DNA from: Synechococcales cyanobacterium RM1_1_8
Lineage (GTDB): Bacteria; Cyanobacteriota; Cyanobacteriia; PCC-9006; JAAUQQ01
Length of the DNA stretch: 38,244 bases
Reading direction: 5' to 3'
Assembly (NCBI GenBank): GCA_012032745.1
Contig: JAAUQQ010000004.1
Coordinates: forward strand, 1 to 38,244
Shown here: in pieces, positions 9,467 through 23,881 of the stretch
Numbering within the stretch: the first letter of the stretch is position 1
How the letters are laid out: every line of letters starts with the position of its first letter
Program-made: the position numbers and the translations under genes
Notes under the pieces: generated by a model
Told to the model about the DNA's origin: nothing
Database searches by the model: none
What the model saw: only the letters and a program-made list of their open reading frames with translations

Positions 9467-9514
9467 CCCAGTTCAAGACCCAGTTCAAGACCCAGTTCAA
9501 GACCCAGTTCAAGA
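9467..9514. repeat. 12-bp tandem repeat (CCCAGTTCAAGA) x4
   Basis: Four consecutive perfect copies read directly, followed by a partial cccaga. Confidence 0.97.
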
Positions 9515-10466
9515 CCCAGATCGACTCCCAAATCGCTGCCCAATTCAGGCAAAGTTCAGGCAAAGTTATAAGCCTTTGAAGAATAAAGGATCCTGGGTGA
9601 ATCGTGAAGCGTAACCCTGATGGAATGGCGACTACAGCGCCTCTGACTGGGTTGGGTGCGATCGCAGCCAGGCTCCGTTGGAGATCCTAGGCATATGGTT
9701 CAAATTAATACTCGCCATCGGATAATCGGCCTTCAAATTAGCTCCCAAAATTGGCAAAAAAAATTGGCCCATCCCATTGACCAATCAAACTGGCCCATCC
9801 CATTGGCCAGGGACATCACGGCATTGATTGTTTGAGCGGCCCGTGAACGCCGAGGGAATTCACGGGCGATCGCTCCCAGCCGCCTAGCCAATACCGCGCT
9901 CACTGGCGCGGTAGGCAGAAGCGACCAAAGCCGACCGGCCTGTGGCTCGATAGGCCAGTAAGGGCTGGGTGAGGGCTGCCTGGCTGCGACCACCGCTGCG
10001 GTGAGCCAGGCTCACCCCGAGGACAGGGCTGGTGCTCCAGGCCGTCGCCAGGAAGCAGAGGAAGCCGGTGCTGATCTTTTGCGTTGTGAGAGTCATGGAA
10101 GTTAAGTCCGTTGCAGGTAGATGTCATGTCTGACCTACTTAGACTGCTCAGTTCCCAATCACCTCAATCTTTTTTCGTGTCGAAATAAAAATTGTCCCCA
10201 AACGGTCTAGCGGGGGGCTTTTAGACCATGCTGGGGCGGAATCACACTGAATCACATAAATACGATGCCGATTTTTTCAGGGCTCGCCGGGCGGCTCGGC
10301 AAGGCTGAGCAAAGCTTGTGTCAGTTGAGAAACTGTCCTCCGTACAAATCCACAATGATGCAATCAATGGTGACAGTGAACCATTGAAATTTCGGATGAC
10401 GCTGCTCGGCCACCAGAGGCAAAATCCCTAGCCCTTCCCCCTAGCTCTTCTCCCTAGCTCTTCCCT

Positions 10467-13082
10467 CTAGCCCTTCACGTAGGCCACTGTCACGCCCGTA
10501 CCGCCATCGGCTTTTTCCGCTGGCTCAAACCGCTCGATGCAGCGGTGCTGCTTGAGAAAATCCTGGATGCCTCGCTTCAACCGCCCCGTACCGTGGCCGT
10601 GGATCACCCAAATCGGGCCGCCCTGGGCTTCGGCAATGAAGCGATCCAACTCGATTTCAGCATCGTCCACCCGCTGGCCGCGAATATCGAGGGTGTTACG
10701 GCTGGTGCGGATCGCTGGGGGCTCCAGGGCTGGCTGGGGCTCCATAGCCTTGCGCTTTTGGGAGTCTGGCTTGGGGGGGAGTTCGGCTTTTTCGCCGTTG
10801 AGTCCTTCAATGTCGGTCAGGGAAGCGGTGGTTTTCAAGATGCCAAAACGCACCTGGATGACGCCGTTTTCATCGGGGTTGGTCAACACTTCTGCCACTT
10901 GATTGCCCAGTTTGAGCAGGCGGACGCGCTCGCCCACCTTCGGCTGGTAATTGGTGCGGCGGGGCGTGGAGGGTTGTTCGGGCAACTGCTGGGCGGCGAT
11001 CGCCTCCACGGCCTCCCGAGCCTGCTGGGCTCGCTGGGCCAGCTGCGGCCCCCGCTGGAGCTTGCGAATCACCCCGGCAATTTCTCCCTTGGCTTCGGCC
11101 ACGGCGGCCTGGATGGCCTTTTCCTGGTCCTGCTTCAACACCTGTTCCCGCACCCGCAGTTGGGCAGCCTTATAGGAAACTTCGTTATAAAACTTCTCCG
11201 CTCGGGCCAGCAGGGCCGCCGCCTGGGCGGCTTTTTCCTCCTGCTCCCGGCGCTGGGCTTCGAGACCGGCAATCACCTGGTTGACTTCGCCCGAAGCACC
11301 GGGGGCAACCAGCTTCTGGGCCGCATCCAGGATGCCCTGCTCCATGCCGAGGCGCTGGGCAATGGCCAGGGCGTTGGAACGGCCGGGAATGCCCCAGAGC
11401 AGTTTGTAGGTGGGGGAGAGGGTTTGGACGTCAAATTCCACCGAGGCATTTTCGAAGCGATCGTCCTGGTATTTCAGCGCCTTGAGTTCGCCAAAGTGGG
11501 TCGTGGCCACGGTTAGCAGGGTCTGATCCGCCAGGTGGCGCAGCAGGGCGATCGCCAAAGCGCTCCCTTCAGACGGGTCGGTGCCCGCTCCCACTTCATC
11601 GAGCAACACCAGGGCATTGGCCAAGGGAGCCGGACATGGAGCTGGACTGGGTTCGGGCTGGACTGGTTCGGGCTGGACTGGCTCGGGCTGGACTGGTTCG
11701 GGCTGGGCTAAAGGCAGTGACTCCGGCGCGGGAGAGGCATCCGGGCAGGAATCTGCTGATGAATTGGGTGGTAAATCTGGCGATGGCTCTATGGGCGAAT
11801 CTGAAAGTCCATTTGCATCCGCAGCGGCGGATGAAGCAGCGGGGGCGATCGCCGCCAAAATCCGCCCAATGCGTTTGATATGGCCAGAAAACGTCGAGAG
11901 GCTCTGCTGCAAAGACTGTTCATCACCAATGTCCGCCAACACCTGCTCAAACCAGGGCAGCTCCACCGGCACATTGGCCGGGACATAGAGGCCCGCCTTG
12001 GCCATCAGCGCCGCCAGGCCCAGGGTTTTGAGCGTGACGGTTTTGCCCCCCGTATTCGGCCCGGTGATGGCGATGACTCGGGTTTTGGGATCGATCCGCA
12101 GACTGGTGGGCACCACAGCGGGGCCTTCGCCATGGCGCGCCTGCCAAACCAGCAGCGGATGGCGCAGGTTGCGCAGGACCACGGACTCGGCAGTGGGCTG
12201 GACGAAGCGGGGCCGGTTGGCCTCGGCCCAGTAGCCATAGCGGGCGCGGGCGGTGGCCAGGTCGAGCAGGGTGGCGATCGCCAATAGCTGTTCCAAGTCC
12301 TCCAGCCGCTCCGCCACTGCTTCCGACAGTTGGCGGCAAATTCGCTCTTCCTCGATCTGCTCCTGGCGCTGGAGCTGGCGCAAGCTGTTGTTGCCATTGA
12401 CCACCGCATTGGGTTCGATGTAGAGCGTCGCCCCCGTGGAAGACAGGTCATGGACAATGCCGTTGATCACGCTCTTGTGGGTCGCCTTGACCGGAATCAC
12501 AAAGCGGCCATCCCGCTGGGTAATCACCGTTTCCTGGATCGCCATGGGCTTGGCCTGCATGATCCGCTGGAGCTTGCGGTAAACCTCATCCCGCTGGGAC
12601 TTGAGCTGGGTGCGAATGCCGCCGAGTTTGTCACTGGCGCGATCGGTGACCTTGCCGCGATCGTCGATGCAATGGTGAATCTGCTTTTCCAATTCCGGAT
12701 GGGTGCGCAGCTCGACGATGCAACTGGCCAAGGTCGGCACCTCCATCCCATGGCTATCAATCAGCCGCCGCAGACTCCGCGCCCCCGCCAGGGTCGTCGC
12801 CACATTAAACAATTCCTCGCCGGACAGAACCCCGTTCCGCCCCGCCCGCTCCAGGGCATCGCCAATGTCTTGAATCCCCTCAAAGGACAGGTTCACCGCC
12901 AGGTCCAGCTCCAGGTGCGTCACCTCAGCGGTCTGGGTCAACAGTACTTCGCTCTCCGCCTGGGTCGTAGGAATGCGTAGGTTGCGGGCGGCGATCGCCC
13001 CCAGTTTTGTCACAGCAAAAGTCGCCACCTGCTCACAGAGCAAAGGCCATTCCAGGAGATTGAGGGTTTCAGTTTGGATCAA
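10467..13082 (-). CDS. mutS2: Endonuclease MutS2
   Basis: MutS core, VIAITGPNTGGKTVTLKTLGL Walker A, LVLLDEVGAGTDPSEG Walker B, C-terminal Smr domain (LDIRGQRVDDAEIELDRFI...VIHGHGTGRLKRGIQDFL). Carries an unusual Pro/Ser-rich insertion. Confidence 0.96.
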   Translation of the reverse strand: MIQTETLNLLEWPLLCEQVATFAVTKLGAIAARNLRIPTTQAESEVLLTQTAEVTHLELDLAVNLSFEGIQDIGDALERAGRNGVLSGEELFNVATTLAGARSLRRLIDSHGMEVPTLASCIVELRTHPELEKQIHHCIDDRGKVTDRASDKLGGIRTQLKSQRDEVYRKLQRIMQAKPMAIQETVITQRDGRFVIPVKATHKSVINGIVHDLSSTGATLYIEPNAVVNGNNSLRQLQRQEQIEEERICRQLSEAVAERLEDLEQLLAIATLLDLATARARYGYWAEANRPRFVQPTAESVVLRNLRHPLLVWQARHGEGPAVVPTSLRIDPKTRVIAITGPNTGGKTVTLKTLGLAALMAKAGLYVPANVPVELPWFEQVLADIGDEQSLQQSLSTFSGHIKRIGRILAAIAPAASSAAADANGLSDSPIEPSPDLPPNSSADSCPDASPAPESLPLAQPEPVQPEPVQPEPVQPEPSPAPCPAPLANALVLLDEVGAGTDPSEGSALAIALLRHLADQTLLTVATTHFGELKALKYQDDRFENASVEFDVQTLSPTYKLLWGIPGRSNALAIAQRLGMEQGILDAAQKLVAPGASGEVNQVIAGLEAQRREQEEKAAQAAALLARAEKFYNEVSYKAAQLRVREQVLKQDQEKAIQAAVAEAKGEIAGVIRKLQRGPQLAQRAQQAREAVEAIAAQQLPEQPSTPRRTNYQPKVGERVRLLKLGNQVAEVLTNPDENGVIQVRFGILKTTASLTDIEGLNGEKAELPPKPDSQKRKAMEPQPALEPPAIRTSRNTLDIRGQRVDDAEIELDRFIAEAQGGPIWVIHGHGTGRLKRGIQDFLKQHRCIERFEPAEKADGGTGVTVAYVKG
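11644..11707. repeat. 15-bp coding tandem repeat encoding (QPEPV)n inside mutS2
   Basis: ggactggttcgggct-type units repeated about four times, encoding QPEPVQPEPVQPEPVQPEP. Confidence 0.9.
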
Positions 13083-13168
13083 GGCAGCAGTTCTAAAACG
13101 GTGAAATGGATATGAATGTCGGGGTCAGGAGGGGCGGGAAACGAGGTCACTCAAATCACGCGGGAGGC

Positions 13169-13546
13169 TCAGACAGCCACTGTACCCTTGACGGGAGTCG
13201 CCGCCGGTTCATAGAGGTACTCAAACCAATTGCCATCGGGGTCACGGCCATAGAACGAAGCCGTACCATCCCGGTGCTCATGGATAGGGGTGAGCTTAAT
13301 GTCGGTTTGACTGAGGCGATCAAAGGCTTCGTTGACGGCGGCGCGATCGTCAAACACAAAGCCAAAATGGGGGCCAGCCTGATCATAGCCCGGACCAAGC
13401 AGCGCCAGGCCATCATCCCCCGCCTTGAGATAGGCCCAGTCCGCATCCTTCCAGGCCAAGTCCATACCGAGGTTCTGGTAAAATTCGGCGGCTTTTTCAA
13501 TATCTTTAACGCAAATGGCAACGTGACCGAGTCGTTTGACTTGCAT
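13169..13546 (-). CDS. VOC (glyoxalase/bleomycin resistance) family protein
   Basis: LGHVAICVKDIEKAAEFYQNLGMDL...FYGRDPDGNWFEYLYEP. Confidence 0.9.
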   Translation of the reverse strand: MQVKRLGHVAICVKDIEKAAEFYQNLGMDLAWKDADWAYLKAGDDGLALLGPGYDQAGPHFGFVFDDRAAVNEAFDRLSQTDIKLTPIHEHRDGTASFYGRDPDGNWFEYLYEPAATPVKGTVAV

Positions 13547-13866
13547 GGTGGCTGATGGCTGAATGGAAGGACTGATGCAACGATTAAGTCTAAAACGGTG
13601 GATCAACCCAAAATAGAAAGAGCACGTTTTCTAGCAGCTTCTCTCCCCACATTTTAGAGGGCAACGCCAATGTATGGGGGTTGGCCGATGGAGATCCAGC
13701 ACAAGCAAATTATGCCTAGCTCACAGGTAGGCTAGCCCCCAAACAACACATTGGTCCCGGTGCTCCCTCCCCTGCACCAGATTTACTATCCCCAGCCCAC
13801 CTACAGGGCAACAACAGATGTTACGTTAGGTTACGTTGAATTGAGCGGCGTTTATCGCTGTATGTC

Positions 13867-14376
13867 ATGAAGCTTTCTCGCTATTTTGCCTGGGCTTTAT
13901 CTTTGTTTTTCGCCATTCTGCTGCTCCTACCAGCCAATGCACTGGCCTCTAGCTCCAGTTCTCTCAAAAGCTCATCCCTACTCAAGGCTGAAGATTTGAA
14001 TTTCGCGGGGCAAAATCTACAAACGAAAGAATTTGTCAGCGAAAAGTTTGATGGTGTTGATTTCCAGGGCGCAGATCTGCGAGGCGTGGTGTTTAATGGC
14101 ACTTCGCTTAAGGGCGCAAACCTATCTGGGGTAGACTTCACCGACGGCATTGCCTATTCATCTAGCTTTCGCGATGCCAATTTGAGTGGAGCCATTTTCA
14201 ACTCGGCACTACTGCTACAGTCCTATTTCACCAATGTAAACGTCACCGATGCAGATTTCACCTTTGCAGTAGTGGATCGGGTGCAATTAGCCAATCTGTG
14301 CGCTAACGCCAGCGGGAAAAACCCAGTAACAGGAGTCGATACCCGTGATTCCCTCGGTTGTTCAGAGATGGATTGA
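13867..14376 (+). CDS. Pentapeptide-repeat protein, probably exported/lumenal
   Basis: Signal-like N-terminus (SRYFAWALSLFFAILLLLPANALA) then A(D/N)LxG-type repeats (FQGADLRGVVFNGTSLKGANLSGVDF). Confidence 0.9.
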   Translation: MKLSRYFAWALSLFFAILLLLPANALASSSSSLKSSSLLKAEDLNFAGQNLQTKEFVSEKFDGVDFQGADLRGVVFNGTSLKGANLSGVDFTDGIAYSSSFRDANLSGAIFNSALLLQSYFTNVNVTDADFTFAVVDRVQLANLCANASGKNPVTGVDTRDSLGCSEMD

Positions 14377-14409
14377 CGGACCGTCTAAAACATCGGTTGA
14401 GCACCCCAA

Positions 14410-14453
14410 CCAACGGCAGCAACAAATGCAAATAGCTAAATTGCTGCCGTTGG
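14410..14453. other. 13-bp perfect stem hairpin downstream of the pentapeptide gene
   Basis: CCAACGGCAGCAA / TTGCTGCCGTTGG. Confidence 0.75.
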
Positions 14454-14492
14454 GGTAACGTGAATTTTCTAGGATCTAATCCACAATTCAAG

Positions 14493-14526
14493 AAGAGCTG
14501 TTTGGTCACTTGACCAAGCAGCTCTT
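14493..14526. terminator. Probable bidirectional terminator hairpin between the pentapeptide gene and the rRNA operon
   Basis: AAGAGCTGTTTGGTCA-CT-TGACCAAGCAGCTCTT, followed on + by TTCT and on - by TCTT; lies between the convergent 5S and pentapeptide genes. Confidence 0.7.
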
Positions 14527-14539
14527 TTCTAAACTAAGA

Positions 14540-14656
14540 CCTGGCATCGAGCTAGTTTAACGAGCAGCGACCCGCTCACTATCTTCGCCGCAGATGCGTT
14601 TCACAACCGAGTTCGAGATGGTTCGGAGTGGTTCCACATCGCCATAGACACCAGGA
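14540..14656 (-). rRNA. rrf: 5S ribosomal RNA
   Basis: Reverse complement TCCTGGTGTCTATGGCGATGTGGAACCACTCCGAACCATCTCGAACTCGGTTGTGAAACG...; ends approximate. Confidence 0.95.
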
Positions 14657-14825
14657 ATGCGATTGAATTCACCATCTTGCACTCACACAAGATGGAGAAC
14701 CCAGAAGGCTGCATAGAGTCACTAGCTTTCTCAAACTAGCAAACATGATGAACTAAACACCAACCACCCGATTCAAATCCCTTCCTCGCAGAAGAAAACT
14801 AGAATCAAAGTCAATCAGCCATTGA

Positions 14826-17763
<2,938 letters not shown>

Positions 17764-18045
17764 TCATGCATACCGCATTACCAATAGCTCTCGCCCTAAG
17801 GCTCAAACTATAACTAACGCAGCCACATCAGTCCAATTCTTGGTGTCTGTAAAATCAGTTCACTCTTGGAAAGCAAACTGATACTACCCATTCATCATTT
17901 CTCTATGCAGTTTTCTAGGTTCTCGTTGAGTTGAAAACTCAACAATCTCTTCTCTTAAACTAGGTCGCTGTTACACTTACCTGCCGTAGAAAATAAGGTG
18001 TTGAATTTCAGTCCCTCTATCTCACTCCGTAAAGCTCGCTCCTAA

Positions 18046-18118
18046 TGGAGGTTAGCGGACTTGAACCGCTGACATCCTGCTTGCAAAGCAGGCGCTCTAC
18101 CAACTGAGCTAAACCCCC
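18046..18118 (-). tRNA. tRNA-Ala(TGC)
   Basis: Reverse complement GGGGGTTTAGCTCAGTTGGTAGAGCGCCTGCTTTGCAAGCAGGATGTCAGCGGTTCAAGTCCGCTAACCTCCA, 73 nt cloverleaf. Confidence 0.97.
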
Positions 18119-18167
18119 AAATTAATTCGGAGTTCTACGCATTACTTCAATAATTCGTGGTAATTGG

Positions 18168-18241
<74 letters not shown>

Positions 18242-18386
18242 GAATATTAAATGAACCACTCAACAGAGCAATTGAAAGCTTAAAGGTGTAAGACACTTCG
18301 GTCAAACACAAATCCTCGAACGACCTTGGGATAACTTCATACTCACCTAATTCAATGTGGTTCGGCGTAGTACAAGCAGGTCTCCC

Positions 18387-19875
<1,489 letters not shown>

Positions 19876-20279
19876 ACCCTTAATTAAAAAGGCAATAGAA
19901 AGAAAACATTAGTCTCAATTAATCCGTAAATTAATCAATCAAATGCTCCCTAGCCGGACTCTTAATCCGATCTTTTTCGTATCCGAAAAAACTTAGTTAT
20001 GTCAGGTAAACCTGACCTCGCTAAGCTTAGTTCTTTGACGAGAACTTTGGCTTTAAACTTTCAATCTATTGCTCTGTCTAGGTTCTGGCCCCTCGGAAGC
20101 GTTGCCGCTCCGTTTGGCGCTTTACTAAAGTAGCGTAGGTTGGCGAATCGTGTCAAACGTTTTTTTGAGAAAGTTTCTACTGGATGCGGGATGTAGCCTC
20201 AAACACTGGCTTGAAGGGAATTTTGAGGATTTGATCGAAGCGGGTGGATTATGATCGCTTCGCAACGTGAACAATTTTT

Positions 20280-21194
20280 GTGATGATCTCTACGGAGAAA
20301 ACGATGGTTGGACTGCTGCCTTCCCGGATTATTCTCGATCCGCTGCTGGCTGATTGGCTGCGGGAGGATATCGGACGGGGCGATCGCACCACAACGGGCG
20401 TTCTCTCCCAAGGCGATCGCCCCGGCACAGCCACTTGGATCGCCAAAGAGACCGGAGTCGTCGCAGGCTTACCCATGGCAAAACGGGTATTTGAGCTTTT
20501 AGACTCTGCTGTAGAAGTCCAGATTCAAGTCCAAGACGGAGAGGTCTGCCAAGTGGGGCAGCAGCTTCTCTCTATCCATGGTCCCTTGTCAGCACTGTTA
20601 ACGGGGGAGCGGGTGGCGTTGAATATCGTGATGCCGCTGAGTGGCATTGCGACGGCGACGCGGGCCTATGCAGAGCGGATTGCGGATTTGTCGGCTCAGC
20701 TCGTGGATACGCGGAAGACGACGCCGGGGCTGCGGATTTTGGAGAAGTATGCGACCCAGGTGGGGGGAGCGATCAATCACCGGATGGGGCTGGATGATGC
20801 GGTGATGATTAAGGAGAATCACATTGCGGCGGCGGGAGGAATTGAGCGGGCGATCGCCGCCGTCCGCGAAACGATGCCCTATCCCTTGTCGATAGAAGTG
20901 GAAACGGAAAATCTGGATGAGGTGGCCGAGGCGGTGGCCCATGGGGCGGACATCATCATGTTGGACAATATGTCGCTGGCGTTGATGGGGGTGGCGATCG
21001 CGCTGATCCGTGCAGAGAATCCGCGCATCAAGATTGAGGCTTCGGGCAATATTACCTTGGAGACGATTCGGGCGGTGGCGGAAACCGGGGTGGACTATAT
21101 CTCGACGAGTGCGCCGATTACGCGATCGCCCTGGCTCGACCTTAGTATGAGGATCCAAGCGGGGAAGACCTCGCCTAAAACCCTAGCCCTATGA
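20280..21194 (+). CDS. nadC: Nicotinate-nucleotide pyrophosphorylase (carboxylating)
   Basis: LREDIGRGDRTT, VALNIVMPLSGIATATRAY, DTRKTTPGLRILEKYA, GGAINHRMGLDDAVMIKENH, IKIEASGNITLETIRAVAETGVDYIS. Confidence 0.97.
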   Translation: MMISTEKTMVGLLPSRIILDPLLADWLREDIGRGDRTTTGVLSQGDRPGTATWIAKETGVVAGLPMAKRVFELLDSAVEVQIQVQDGEVCQVGQQLLSIHGPLSALLTGERVALNIVMPLSGIATATRAYAERIADLSAQLVDTRKTTPGLRILEKYATQVGGAINHRMGLDDAVMIKENHIAAAGGIERAIAAVRETMPYPLSIEVETENLDEVAEAVAHGADIIMLDNMSLALMGVAIALIRAENPRIKIEASGNITLETIRAVAETGVDYISTSAPITRSPWLDLSMRIQAGKTSPKTLAL

Positions 21195-21332
21195 ACCGGC
21201 GATCGCAGCCCCTATGAAGCCGCATCCAACCTGTTCCTAAGCGGGTTGGGCGATCGCCCCCATTTAGCCTGTGATCGCCCAACCCCATCTCAGTTCAAGG
21301 AGCATGGCCAAGCCCTTAAACCCAGCGCTTGA

Positions 21333-21965
21333 CTAGAGTGCGGATGGGTCCAGACCGGGCGGCAGCAGCACCGCGTCAATCACATGGATGACGCCATTGC
21401 TGGCGGCCACATCTGCTTGGACGACGTTGGCACCGTTGACGGAAACCGCCCCTGCATCCGCAACGAGATCCAAGTCTTTGCCTTCAACGCTGGGCACTGG
21501 GCCGGTGGTGACTGCACTCGCAGGCACATTGCCAGCGACGACGTGGTAGGTGAGGATTTGAGCAAGCACGGCTTGGTTTTCGGGCAGCAGGAGCTTGTCC
21601 AAGACGCCAGCGGGGAGGGCGGCGAAGGCTTCATCGGTGGGGGCAAAGACGGTGAAAGGCCCCGGTCCGTTGAGGGTATCGACCAAGTCAGCAGCTTGGA
21701 CAGCGGCGACGAGGGTGTTGAAGGAACCGTTGGCGATCGCGGTCTCAACAATCGTCTGGCTGGCTGCGGCCTCCGGGGGTGCGGTGGTCTCCGAGGGCAT
21801 CGTCTCGCTGGGTGCGGTGCCCTCGGTGGTGGATGGCTCGGTCTCGGCAGCAGGATCTGGGGTGGTCGCGGTCGGGCTTCCACAGGCCACGGCAACGGGC
21901 AGCACGAACAGTCCTGCGGCAATGCCTGCGAATTTGCCAAATTTGAGAGAGCTGAAGCGTTTCAT
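21333..21965 (-). CDS. Fasciclin (FAS1)-domain lipoprotein
   Basis: Lipobox-like VAVACGS; FAS1 motifs [24 protein letters not shown]...[17 protein letters not shown]...[11 protein letters not shown]...[13 protein letters not shown]. Start inferred at MKRFSS. Confidence 0.93.
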   Translation of the reverse strand: MKRFSSLKFGKFAGIAAGLFVLPVAVACGSPTATTPDPAAETEPSTTEGTAPSETMPSETTAPPEAAASQTIVETAIANGSFNTLVAAVQAADLVDTLNGPGPFTVFAPTDEAFAALPAGVLDKLLLPENQAVLAQILTYHVVAGNVPASAVTTGPVPSVEGKDLDLVADAGAVSVNGANVVQADVAASNGVIHVIDAVLLPPGLDPSAL

Positions 21966-22230
21966 GGTGTTCTCTAGAGAAGTAGGGAGAAAACGGAGGC
22001 TGGGTCTGTTATCCCAAGAAGTGGACTCAACAGCATCGTTCAATAGGTATACGAGGCGAGATGGCGATCGGATGACTGTTTTTTTGACTGCGGAAAACCT
22101 CGCAGCAGAACGTAGTGCCCAAAGCTGCGCCTAGGGCCACCTAGGGCAGCGTCAATCCTCAAGATGAGATTGCAGGGTAATCGGTATAGGGTAGTTGGGA
22201 CTGCTTACCGATGACTTATTACCAACCGGC

Positions 22231-23100
22231 TTAACTGGCGCTCTTCAGGACCAATGGCCCCGCCGAAGTCGTTGGATCCGTCGGCCCATCCAGCGTAATC
22301 AACAACTGGGCAGGGTTCTGGGTGCAGACTGGACTGGGCGCAATCCATTGCGCCGTGCCCTGGTCATCTTGGCGAAACTGCCCACAATACATCGGCGCAG
22401 CAGTTGGCGTAGCAACTGCCCATAGTCGATAAATCTGAGACTCTGGCAGCCTGGGCAGGTCTTGGGCCACCAGCGTCACAGCCCGATCGCCCGGCTTCGC
22501 GAAAATACGCGCCTTGGCCACGGGAGCATTGTTGGCATTGGGCATGGCACCCACCAGGGCATAGCTCTGGGCCTCGGACTGGCTGAGCTGGGCGATCGCC
22601 CCCTGGCTCGCTTGCAGCTCATCGCGCAGTCGCACTAGCTCAACAGTTGTTGACTCAACTTCTTGCTGGAGGGTGATCGCCCGCTGGGACTGCTGACGGA
22701 GCTGAACCTGACTCACCCCCAGCGCTGCAACGGCAACCGCCGCAATCGCCGTACTCAGCACCGGCATCCACCGCTGCCCACGGCGGCGGGGCCATACCCC
22801 CATGGGTACGACATTAGACGGGGGAGTTGTTTGTGTCCCGCTTCTAGCGGCGATCGGCTGGTCCAGGGACTGATCGGCAGCGCTGAGAATCTTCGCCTTC
22901 AGACCTGCCCCAGGTTCCACCATCGGCAGGGCATAGGGCATCAGCGAAAAGGCTTCTTCAAAGGCTGCAATGTCCCGAGACAGGGCGGGTTCTTCAGCCA
23001 ATGCCCGCTCCAGTTGAGCCGCTTCCCTGGGGCTCAGGTCATCGAGAACATAGCCTGCCGCTAAATCAATGGGATGGGGCTCGGGAGTAGAGGAGGTCAT
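22231..23100 (-). CDS. Anti-sigma factor, RskA-like (C-terminal anti-sigma-K domain)
   Basis: LAAGYVLDDLSPREAAQLERALAEEPALSRDIAAFEEAF, single TM, C-terminal LPRLPESQIYRLWAVATP...LLITLDGPTDPTTSAGPLVLKS. Confidence 0.9.
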   Translation of the reverse strand: MTSSTPEPHPIDLAAGYVLDDLSPREAAQLERALAEEPALSRDIAAFEEAFSLMPYALPMVEPGAGLKAKILSAADQSLDQPIAARSGTQTTPPSNVVPMGVWPRRRGQRWMPVLSTAIAAVAVAALGVSQVQLRQQSQRAITLQQEVESTTVELVRLRDELQASQGAIAQLSQSEAQSYALVGAMPNANNAPVAKARIFAKPGDRAVTLVAQDLPRLPESQIYRLWAVATPTAAPMYCGQFRQDDQGTAQWIAPSPVCTQNPAQLLITLDGPTDPTTSAGPLVLKSAS

Positions 23101-23125
23101 GGCGATCGCAACATCAGCACAATAA

Positions 23126-23746
23126 TCAAATCAAAGGGGTAAGAGCAGCCCGCAGCTTCTTCAGCGCCTGCCGAGCACGGGACTTGACCGTCCCCAGGGG
23201 GATGCCGTCTCGCTGGGCGATCGCCGACTGGCTGAGCCCGTCATAGTAGGCGGCTTCTAAAAGTTGTCTATCGTCGGCTGAAAGCTGCTGAAGCGCTTCA
23301 CGAACTGCAGTGGAACGCTCTTCTAAGGTAACAAACTCTAGCGGTGGATTATAGTCAGGTACGCAATCTGAGAAGGTTTGGATGCGCTGAAGCTTTTGCT
23401 GGCTGGCGGAGCACGATCGCAGGCGGTCAAGGGAGCGCGATCGCGCCAGGGTGATCAAAAACCCACTCAGCGACCCGCGCTTGGGCTGATAGATTTCACT
23501 GCGCTGCCAGAGGCGCAGGAAGATTTCTTGGGTCACCTCCTCCGCTTCTTCGGCGCTGCGCAGGATCCGGACCGCCGTGCTGTAGACCAGCTTGCCGTAG
23601 CGATCGTACAGCACCTCCAGGGCTTCGACCTGCTGCGCCCGAATCGCCCCAAAAATCTCTAGGTCGGTGGACTGCCCATCCACAGGGGAGCGGCGGAGGC
23701 ATCGAATCCATACATCTGAGTCAACGCAAAAAGGAGAATCAACCAT
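23126..23746 (-). CDS. ECF-type RNA polymerase sigma factor (SigK-like)
   Basis: ALEVLYDRYGKLVYSTAVRILRSAEEAEEVTQEIFLRLWQ (region 2) and DRQLLEAAYYDGLSQSAIAQRDGIPLGTVKSRARQALKKLRAAL (region 4). Confidence 0.94.
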   Translation of the reverse strand: MVDSPFCVDSDVWIRCLRRSPVDGQSTDLEIFGAIRAQQVEALEVLYDRYGKLVYSTAVRILRSAEEAEEVTQEIFLRLWQRSEIYQPKRGSLSGFLITLARSRSLDRLRSCSASQQKLQRIQTFSDCVPDYNPPLEFVTLEERSTAVREALQQLSADDRQLLEAAYYDGLSQSAIAQRDGIPLGTVKSRARQALKKLRAALTPLI

Positions 23747-23881
23747 CCAGTTTAGCGGCTAGGCAGGTGAAAACAGCGTATAGGCTAGGTTCAACTCCTG
23801 AACGCAGCCCCCATCGCCCAAATGTCCTAAGTGATGTGGCAACGGCTATAGAATAGAAGCAGACCATACGATTTTGGTTCC

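Noticed and set aside
9760-9815. Direct repeat TGGCCCATCCCATTG x2
   Set aside because: Real but short, with no associated feature; not enough to call an element.
9884-10096. 70-aa ORF with signal-like N-terminus (MTLTTQKISTGFLCFLATAWSTSPVLG...)
   Set aside because: Could be a small secreted peptide, but no homology or RBS support could be established; overlapping alternative ORFs exist.
10545-11516. 323-aa plus-strand ORF antisense to mutS2
   Set aside because: Fully overlaps the well-supported mutS2 on the opposite strand; composition typical of a high-GC shadow ORF.
20236-20262. CGAAGCG...CGCTTCG hairpin upstream of nadC as a possible riboswitch
   Set aside because: Only a 7-bp stem with a 13-nt loop; no match to known nad-associated motifs by eye.
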